The notes below the pieces were generated by a model. It was not told the DNA's origin. It worked only from the letters and a program-made list of their open reading frames with translations, and did not search any database. From JACPVU01 sp964373255 (GTDB lineage Archaea; Aenigmatarchaeota; Aenigmatarchaeia; GW2011-AR5): DNA of 64,000 bases. The stretch spans positions 1-64,000 of the forward strand of contig CAYJTG010000001.1 of the NCBI GenBank assembly GCA_964373255.1, read 5' to 3'. Both the position numbers and the translations under genes were made by a program. Positions 58,436 to 64,000 of the stretch are shown one piece after another; the stretch's first letter is position 1; each line of letters begins with the position of its first letter.

Positions 58436-60730
58436 CTACACAATAAGCTTCCTGACGTTATTCAGTCCTTCGTTGACAACCCATATGTGGCTGCCGTCAT
58501 ACGCGATGCCGCGGGGCTGGGCGCTTGCACCCAGATTTATATTTCCGCGGATATCGCCGTTGAAAACGTCGATCTTATACAATGTGTTTGTAGAGTAAGA
58601 AGAAACATACAGGTGTGTCCCGTCAAATGCGAGCCCCATGATAGATCCAAGCCCTGCAACATTTTTGACAACAGTATTCGTTTGGGTGTCAATCTTGTAC
58701 AAGCTGATTGCGCCTGTCCCGCCGACCCAGATGTAGCTGCCGTCGAACGTGATTGCCTGTGCTCCAGTAATGCCAGTAACAGTGGCAACGATAGATAACG
58801 TAACTGGATTAATCTTGCTTACGGTATCGCGTCCGCTATTAGTAACCCATATGAACTGCCCGTCGAAAGCGACTTCTCGTGGGGTGGCGGTTGGAAAACC
58901 ACTGATAGAGATTGAAGTAGAAGTACCAGTTGCAGGGTTAAATCTTACAACAGTATTCTGAATACGATTGGCAGCCCAGATGTAGGTGCCGTCAAAGGCG
59001 ATGCCTGTTATCCCTCCGTAAGCGCCTGCATCTTCATATCTGTTAAGAATAGCGCCTGTTGATGGATCAATTTTGATAAAGTCAGCATCTTGGCTCAAGG
59101 CAGCCCATACGTAGCTGCCATCATAAAGAATGCCCCTTGGTTGTAACACACCAGTAATTGTCTGCACGACAGCGCCTGTTGCTGGATTTATTTTGCTTAT
59201 GGTATTGCCGGCAGCATTTGTGACCCAGATAAACCCTCCGCCGTAGGCAACGCCGTAAGGAGACGAGCCCACGCTTACAGTCGCATCTTTGCCGCCTGAA
59301 GTAAGACTCAAACCCAGCGAATAAGCCAGCAGTGGCACAAACTTCTTCCTGTCTCTGAACACTCCTTCTGGCCACGAATTTCTGCAGTCAGAGCCGATGC
59401 AGAGCCTGTTCCCGCGGACGTCGCCGGTACCGCGCACGTCGCCTGAAACATCAAGCTTATAACTCGGCGTCGTCCCGATGCCGACGTTGCCGCTGAAATA
59501 CGCCTGGCTATTATCAATGCGCATCCTCTCAATTCCGCCTGTCGAGAAGCCGAGCATGTCTTCAGCAGACCTGTATACGCCTGTGTTGGTGTCACCGTAG
59601 AAAGATATACCAGGACTGCCGGCGCTTCCTGATATGAATTGAGCCTGCCGGGCAAGATAGATTCTGGTCGAATCTATGTAAATTACTGGAAGTCCTCCTA
59701 TTGAAATTCCTAAACTACTTCCTCCTGATGAAGCATATATGCCAGTATTTCTTTGCGTGTTCACTGCAAAATTCACATTATTCTGATCGCCGCTTGCACT
59801 CGCGGTCACTCTCCCCGTAGATAAGATGTCATTTGTGCTGTCATAAATGAGCCCTGTGTCTGATCCCAAGCTTGTCGAGCCTGTAAAGAATGCCAGCTCG
59901 TTGGTGCCGCCGCTTCCCGAGAGCTGCCCTGTGGGCCACACTGATTTGCAGTCTGTGCCGATGCAGAGCCTGTTCCCGCGGACATCGCCTGTGCCGCGCA
60001 CGTCGCCGCTGACGTCGAGCGTGTACTGCGGGTCATTGTTATTGATGCCCACGCGGCCTGTCGCGCCTTTGATCGTGAAGAAATTTGTGATGCCGCTGTT
60101 TGCCCTGATGGCGAAATCACGCGGCGTTCCGCTGCTGGTAGCCGGGTTTCTTCCGATCTCAAACGACACGCCTTGCAGAGGGTTTGAGGAAATAAGCGAC
60201 CTTCCGTATGTGCTATATCCTGTTCCTGTAAAATAAAGAACAGATGAAATCAGGGCATTGCCCTCGACGTGAAGCGTCTCAGCCGGCTCTGTCACTCCGG
60301 TCAGGCCTGTCAATCCTATTCCGACCATGCCAGAGGGCTTGACAATGATGCCTTTCTCCATCGCATCGGTCCCGAGCCACAGGTCTCGTCCAGTGGCTGT
60401 CACCTTGAACACGCTGTCCGCGCCTCGCACACGACCGCTCACGCCCCACACTATGTCGGTCTCGCCGCCGCTTGTGCTGAGCTTCATGAGCCCGAGCGTG
60501 CCTGAATCTGTCCCTCTCCTGACATTAAGAATATCATCCATGGTAACGGTCGACCCGCCGCGGCCGGTTATGATGTCCGTGTACAGCGTCGGGTGGCTCT
60601 GCTGTCCTGTGTAGCCGCTTGCAAAAACAGGCGCAGTGAATAAGCTGACAGAGAAAGAAACAACCATCATAAATAGCAGAAAGCACGTCGAAACCCCGAC
60701 CTTTTCTTTTTCTGCTAATTTATTTTTCAT
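58436..60730 (-). CDS. Tail-fibre-like secreted protein with seven-bladed beta-propeller
   Basis: A signal peptide covers about the first 36 residues (ending APVFASG). Residues to about 260 are almost identical to the next protein. Repeats of the form VGINNNDPQYTLDVSGDVRG and VGIGTTPSYKLDVSGDVRG are typical of phage tail-fibre-like stalks; no autoprocessing S74 domain follows. The C-terminal 285 residues hold seven YVTN/NHL-like blades (e.g. GFIWVTNAAGNTISKINPAT). I use ATG 60730 (MKNKLAEK), with AAGGGG upstream, matching the MKN start of its paralogue. Probably an extracellular stalk with a binding head. Confidence 0.85.
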   Translation of the reverse strand: MKNKLAEKEKVGVSTCFLLFMMVVSFSVSLFTAPVFASGYTGQQSHPTLYTDIITGRGGSTVTMDDILNVRRGTDSGTLGLMKLSTSGGETDIVWGVSGRVRGADSVFKVTATGRDLWLGTDAMEKGIIVKPSGMVGIGLTGLTGVTEPAETLHVEGNALISSVLYFTGTGYSTYGRSLISSNPLQGVSFEIGRNPATSSGTPRDFAIRANSGITNFFTIKGATGRVGINNNDPQYTLDVSGDVRGTGDVRGNRLCIGTDCKSVWPTGQLSGSGGTNELAFFTGSTSLGSDTGLIYDSTNDILSTGRVTASASGDQNNVNFAVNTQRNTGIYASSGGSSLGISIGGLPVIYIDSTRIYLARQAQFISGSAGSPGISFYGDTNTGVYRSAEDMLGFSTGGIERMRIDNSQAYFSGNVGIGTTPSYKLDVSGDVRGTGDVRGNRLCIGSDCRNSWPEGVFRDRKKFVPLLAYSLGLSLTSGGKDATVSVGSSPYGVAYGGGFIWVTNAAGNTISKINPATGAVVQTITGVLQPRGILYDGSYVWAALSQDADFIKIDPSTGAILNRYEDAGAYGGITGIAFDGTYIWAANRIQNTVVRFNPATGTSTSISISGFPTATPREVAFDGQFIWVTNSGRDTVSKINPVTLSIVATVTGITGAQAITFDGSYIWVGGTGAISLYKIDTQTNTVVKNVAGLGSIMGLAFDGTHLYVSSYSTNTLYKIDVFNGDIRGNINLGASAQPRGIAYDGSHIWVVNEGLNNVRKLIV
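59908..60643. repeat. Near-identical fibre-gene segment, copy 1
   Basis: Matches 62431-63148 almost base for base apart from an 18-bp in-frame insertion (near 59960-60010, an extra DVRGN-type repeat) and scattered single changes. It covers the start of both fibre proteins. The identity ends abruptly near the signal-peptide region and after the stalk. Confidence 0.92.
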
Positions 60731-60756
60731 CTTATTCTGCCCCTTAAACTGTTCAT

Positions 60757-63231
60757 TCACCATATATTGCGCCAACCATAACCACTGCCATCATATGCAC
60801 AAATTTGTAAACTATCTTTTAAACCACTATTTCCCCATATGAACCAAAGAACGCCCCGCGTGGCTGTGCTGCACGCCGGCTTTGTTGTGCCTGGATCTAG
60901 TTGTACTCCGCTGCGGGCAACAACCATTCCGTCCGCGCGCACACCGCCGCCTATGTGCAATTTAGCAAGCGGGAATAGTGATGGAATCGTCCCGACGCTG
61001 ACGTTGCCAGCAGCGTCGATGCTTATCCTTTCTGTATTATTCGTGAAGAGCCTCAGGACGCTCTCGCTTTTCGTTCCAAGCCTCACGCCCTGCTTGCCGT
61101 CTGAAAGCGTGCCTGAATAAATGCTGAACACATTTTTGTCATCTCTTATTCTGAACAAGTCTTCATTTGCAGGTCCTGAAACCGTAAGCATACTTGAAGG
61201 GCTTCCACCTATTCCGACTTTTCCTTCAAACAATCCTGCGTCTTCCTTTTCAAATACGAAGTTCATATACGTTTGTATGCCTGTACCAGTGCCCCAAAAA
61301 CGAAATCCATAACCGCCGGGCTGTGCAGGAACTATGCGGGCTTTTATCTGGCTTACTCTTTGCAGCGGAAAGTTAAAAGCAACCCCGTCAAAAAAGAAGT
61401 CCCACTCTCCAGGGACTCTGCTAATTTGTTTGCTCCATACTGTGTTCCATGACGCGCTGTCTGGGTCGTAGAAATCTATGTAAACGGTTGCTGGCGATGC
61501 TGTCACGGAAAGCTGGACAGCTCCGGTGCCTGAAATAGTAACCTTGCTTGTAGGATTTATTGCCGTGAAAGCATTAGTTGCCTCGCTGTTGAAAAAGCCA
61601 GGGCCAGCCCATTTATAGCTTCCAACAACCACAACCGGCGCAATCGAGTGCACCCTGCTTTTTGGCGTTGGTGTTCCTACACCAAGGAAATCGCTCGAAG
61701 GGTTCCAGAACAAACCAGAATCAGAAGTTACCGCGTTGCTTGGGTTTCCTGCTGTGCCGGCAAAATATGCGATCTGGGTTGCGGTGCCTGTCACAACGCC
61801 GCCGCCTCCGCCTCCGCCTCCACACTCTTTCCACGCCGGAGGGTTGCCCTCGTAGCACTTGAACGTATTCAAATTGCTGTCGTAGAACATTGTTCCCGCC
61901 ATAGCAGGCGGATCAGTGGATTTTGGTATTAATCTTATTGCCCCGTCAACATCAAGCTTTTGCTGAGGGCTCGCCGTCCCGATGCCGACGTTGCCGCTGA
62001 AATACGCCTGCCTATTGTCTATCCTCATCCGCTCAGCGCCGCCTGTCGAGAAGCCGATTGTTCCTGGAGCAGCCTTGAAAATACCGGTGCTCGTATCGCT
62101 GGAAAAAACTATAGATGGTGCTGGAGCATTTCCATCTGGGATGTAGATCCTTTGCGTACTGCTTATGGCACTTGCGCCTATCGTAAGCTTTAATGCTCCA
62201 CCAGCAGAGAATCCAAGTATATCTCCTCCAAGATTGTATATGCCTGTATTTGTGTCGCTGCTGAACGATATTGCGGGTTCAGAAACAGTTCCATAGCCTA
62301 CACGCATCTTTCCTGTAGAAGGTATTGTAGAAGACCCTGTAGATAATATGTTATTTACAGCATCATACGTAAGCTCTGGGTCAGAAACAAGATTTGTCGG
62401 CGAACTGAAGAATGCAACCTGTGGTGACGCGCCGCTTCCCGAGAGCTGCCCTGTGGGCCACACTGATTTGCAGTCTGCGTCGATGCACAACCGCGTGCCG
62501 CGCACGTCGCCGCTGACGTCGAGCGTGTACTGCGGGTCATTATTATTGATGCCCACGCGGCCTGTCGCGCCTTTGATCGTGAAGAAATTTGTGATGCCGC
62601 TGTTTGCCCTGATGGCGAAATCACGCGGCGTTCCGCTGCTGGTAGCCGGGTTTCTTCCGATCTCAAACGACACGCCTTGCAGAGGGTTTGAGGAAATAAG
62701 CGACCTTCCGTATGTGCTATATCCTGTTCCTGTAAAATAAAGAACAGATGAAATCAGGGCATTGCCCTCGACGTGAAGCGTCTCAGCCGGCTCTGTCACT
62801 CCGGTCAGGCCTGTCAATCCTATTCCGACCATGCCAGAGGGCTTGACAATGATGCCTTTCTCCATCGCATCGGTCCCGAGCCACAGGTCTCGTCCAGTGG
62901 CTGTCACCTTGAACACGCTGTCCGCGCCTCGCACACGACCGCTCACGCCCCACACTATGTCGGTCTCGCCGCCGCTTGTGCTGAGCTTCATGAGCCCGAG
63001 CGTGCCTGAATCTGTCCCTCTCCTGACATTAAGAATATCATCCATGGTAACGGTCGACCCGCCACGGCCGGTTATGATGTCCGTGTACAGCGTCGGGTGG
63101 CTCTGCTGTCCTGAATAGCCGCTTGCAAAAACAGGCGCAGTGAATAAAATAAAGCAGAACGAAATAAGCGCAATCGAGCGTATGAAAATCGGCCGCGTTT
63201 CTTCATGATAATTTTTCTTTTCATTTTTCAT
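60757..63231 (-). CDS. Tail-fibre-like secreted protein, paralogue with different head
   Basis: An 824-residue protein: signal peptide (ending FTAPVFASG), then the same N-terminal ~240 residues as its neighbour, then fibre repeats (VGIGTASPQQKLDVDGAIRL, VGIGGSPSSMLTVSG) interrupted by a poly-Gly linker (about residue 475) and a beta-rich insert (about 530-640). It ends in CSTATRGVLWFIWGNSG and an aromatic tip YGWRNIW. No propeller. GAGG lies 9 bases before ATG 63231. Its stop lies 27 bp before the start chosen for the neighbour. Confidence 0.85.
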   Translation of the reverse strand: MKNEKKNYHEETRPIFIRSIALISFCFILFTAPVFASGYSGQQSHPTLYTDIITGRGGSTVTMDDILNVRRGTDSGTLGLMKLSTSGGETDIVWGVSGRVRGADSVFKVTATGRDLWLGTDAMEKGIIVKPSGMVGIGLTGLTGVTEPAETLHVEGNALISSVLYFTGTGYSTYGRSLISSNPLQGVSFEIGRNPATSSGTPRDFAIRANSGITNFFTIKGATGRVGINNNDPQYTLDVSGDVRGTRLCIDADCKSVWPTGQLSGSGASPQVAFFSSPTNLVSDPELTYDAVNNILSTGSSTIPSTGKMRVGYGTVSEPAISFSSDTNTGIYNLGGDILGFSAGGALKLTIGASAISSTQRIYIPDGNAPAPSIVFSSDTSTGIFKAAPGTIGFSTGGAERMRIDNRQAYFSGNVGIGTASPQQKLDVDGAIRLIPKSTDPPAMAGTMFYDSNLNTFKCYEGNPPAWKECGGGGGGGGVVTGTATQIAYFAGTAGNPSNAVTSDSGLFWNPSSDFLGVGTPTPKSRVHSIAPVVVVGSYKWAGPGFFNSEATNAFTAINPTSKVTISGTGAVQLSVTASPATVYIDFYDPDSASWNTVWSKQISRVPGEWDFFFDGVAFNFPLQRVSQIKARIVPAQPGGYGFRFWGTGTGIQTYMNFVFEKEDAGLFEGKVGIGGSPSSMLTVSGPANEDLFRIRDDKNVFSIYSGTLSDGKQGVRLGTKSESVLRLFTNNTERISIDAAGNVSVGTIPSLFPLAKLHIGGGVRADGMVVARSGVQLDPGTTKPACSTATRGVLWFIWGNSGLKDSLQICAYDGSGYGWRNIW
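62431..63148. repeat. Near-identical fibre-gene segment, copy 2
   Basis: Counterpart of 59908-60643 in the second fibre gene, same orientation. The unit distance is about 2.5 kb, so this is a tandem gene duplication with one conserved and one diverged half. Confidence 0.92.
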
Positions 63232-63274
63232 TTTTCTTGCCTCTTCATTTGTATATTGACGCCTGCAGTATAAA

Positions 63275-64000
63275 TTATTTTTGTGATTTTTTCACCTTTT
63301 TCATTAAGTCATGATTTTCATACCTGTAAAAAATCAGAGCTGCGAAGATTCCCAAAACGGCAAGCTGCCACAGCGCGAACTCATCCAGCCCGACAGCGAA
63401 GACGAGCAGGTAGTTTATTGATATGTGTTTGTTAAAATTTAGGTTGTCATCCGCCTCGAAGATGAGCTTGAACGAGCCTGCGCGGAATGCGCCTGCGTTG
63501 TTGAGCCAGACCTTCTTTACGACAGAGCTCTTCGCAGGGACAACTATTCCTGTTGCCGTGTGCGTGCCTGTTTGTTCGCCTTCAAGCGTCAGCCCTGCAA
63601 GAATGAACTTGTCCTCCTCGTCAACAGCGTCCATCTTAAGGCTGTATGTTATCAGGGCATCAGTCGGGTTTAAAATAGTCGCCTCGAACGCCTCTTTGTT
63701 CTTTTCGCCCAGTGTCATCCTGGATTCTAACGGCGTGACTATGAGCCGCGGCACGCACGATATGAAGAATTTCTTGGTTGCTGTATCGGTTGCCACACCT
63801 GTTGCGGTCATCTCCACATTCAGGTCGTACCATTCGTCGCACAGCAGGTTGGAAGAATTATAGTTGCCCTTGTACCCAACATCAAACGCGTCGTACCCCA
63901 TAGGCGTGTACCCTGCTGGGTTGCTGTTCTCAAGGGTTATGTTGTACCGCGCAGTGCAGGCGCCTTCCCTGCACACGAAGCTGCCGCCTGATGTTGTCAC
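63275..64000 (-). CDS. C-terminal part of a membrane-anchored surface protein (partial)
   Basis: The frame is open at the right edge, so the N-terminus lies outside the window. The visible 241 residues hold a Cys-containing beta region, an NPCBM-like beta-sandwich (about 85-200, with ILNPTDALITYSLKM and KSSVVKKVWLNNAG), then one membrane helix (LWQLAVLGIFAALIFY) and a basic tail (MKKVKKSQK). Same direction as the two fibre genes, 44 bp upstream of the second, so it may be part of the same unit and anchor them. Confidence 0.75.
   Translation of the reverse strand: MTTSGGSFVCREGACTARYNITLENSNPAGYTPMGYDAFDVGYKGNYNSSNLLCDEWYDLNVEMTATGVATDTATKKFFISCVPRLIVTPLESRMTLGEKNKEAFEATILNPTDALITYSLKMDAVDEEDKFILAGLTLEGEQTGTHTATGIVVPAKSSVVKKVWLNNAGAFRAGSFKLIFEADDNLNFNKHISINYLLVFAVGLDEFALWQLAVLGIFAALIFYRYENHDLMKKVKKSQK

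Noticed and set aside
58436..63231. Diversity-generating retroelement acting on the fibre heads
   Set aside because: No reverse transcriptase or template repeat is visible, and the identity lies in the N-terminal half, not at a variable C-terminal site.
58436..64000. Prophage
   Set aside because: The two fibre-like genes have signal peptides and no capsid, terminase, portal or integrase gene is near; they look like cell-surface proteins.

Overview
The window is archaeal. It carries eukaryote-like ribosomal proteins S8e, L37e and L21e, an Sm-like protein, RNA polymerase subunit Rpo4, Pus10, an archaeal TrpRS, a MetRS with fused tRNA-binding domain, AspRS, RNase HII, RNase Z, and tRNA genes with bulge-helix-bulge introns. 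The order pus10, rpl21e, rpoF, DUF655 is a known archaeal arrangement. Short intergenic gaps, many small membrane proteins and a very large secretome fit a DPANN-type lineage, but this placement is inference. Ribosome binding sites resembling GGTGAT or GAGG recur, and TTG or GTG starts are used.

Layout. 1-9 kb: minus-strand surface proteins, namely an AT-rich partial gene with an archaellin/pilin-type leader (open at the left edge), two small single-pass proteins and a 1924-residue Ig-repeat protein. 9-12.3 kb: a SpoIIM-like membrane protein, VapBC, Pcm, a small secreted Fn3-like protein and a small lipoprotein. 12.4-18.3 kb: a Cys-rich, Kazal-containing secreted protein, GNAT, a double ATP-cone protein and a CcdA/DsbD-like protein. 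18.3-20.1 kb: a decayed toxin, S8e, LSm and L37e. 20.1-38.4 kb: HEPN-MNT and a surface-protein island made of a 3142-residue protein, an 807-residue relative, two pilin-like Cys-rich partners and a YHS-like/Ig protein. This island is bracketed by two copies of a 161-bp MITE-like element and encloses a tRNA-Lys gene with four introns. 38.5-42 kb: MetRS and TrpRS. 42-44 kb: a membrane-anchored DxDG-repeat protein. 44-49.6 kb: an amino-acid permease fused to a methyltransferase, a Na+/Ca2+ exchanger and a Ca2+-type P-ATPase. 49.6-58.4 kb: RNA and translation genes (RNase Z, YbaK, AspRS, RNase HII, initiator tRNA, AMMECR1, Pus10, L21e, Rpo4, DUF655). 58.4-64 kb: two tail-fibre-like proteins with nearly identical N-terminal halves and a partial membrane-anchored protein.

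The most unusual content is non-coding. It comprises (1) the four-intron tRNA-Lys; (2) MITE-like elements with terminal inverted repeats, internal branched hairpins and 8-9 bp target duplications, one of which forms the 3' end of the RNase HII gene; (3) an identical 74-bp leader in front of both S8e and L21e; (4) a second leader family in front of at least five unrelated genes; and (5) many short hairpins with three-base loops. The protein novelty lies in a roughly 310-355-residue module found three times in the surface island and in paired surface/pilin-like gene cassettes.
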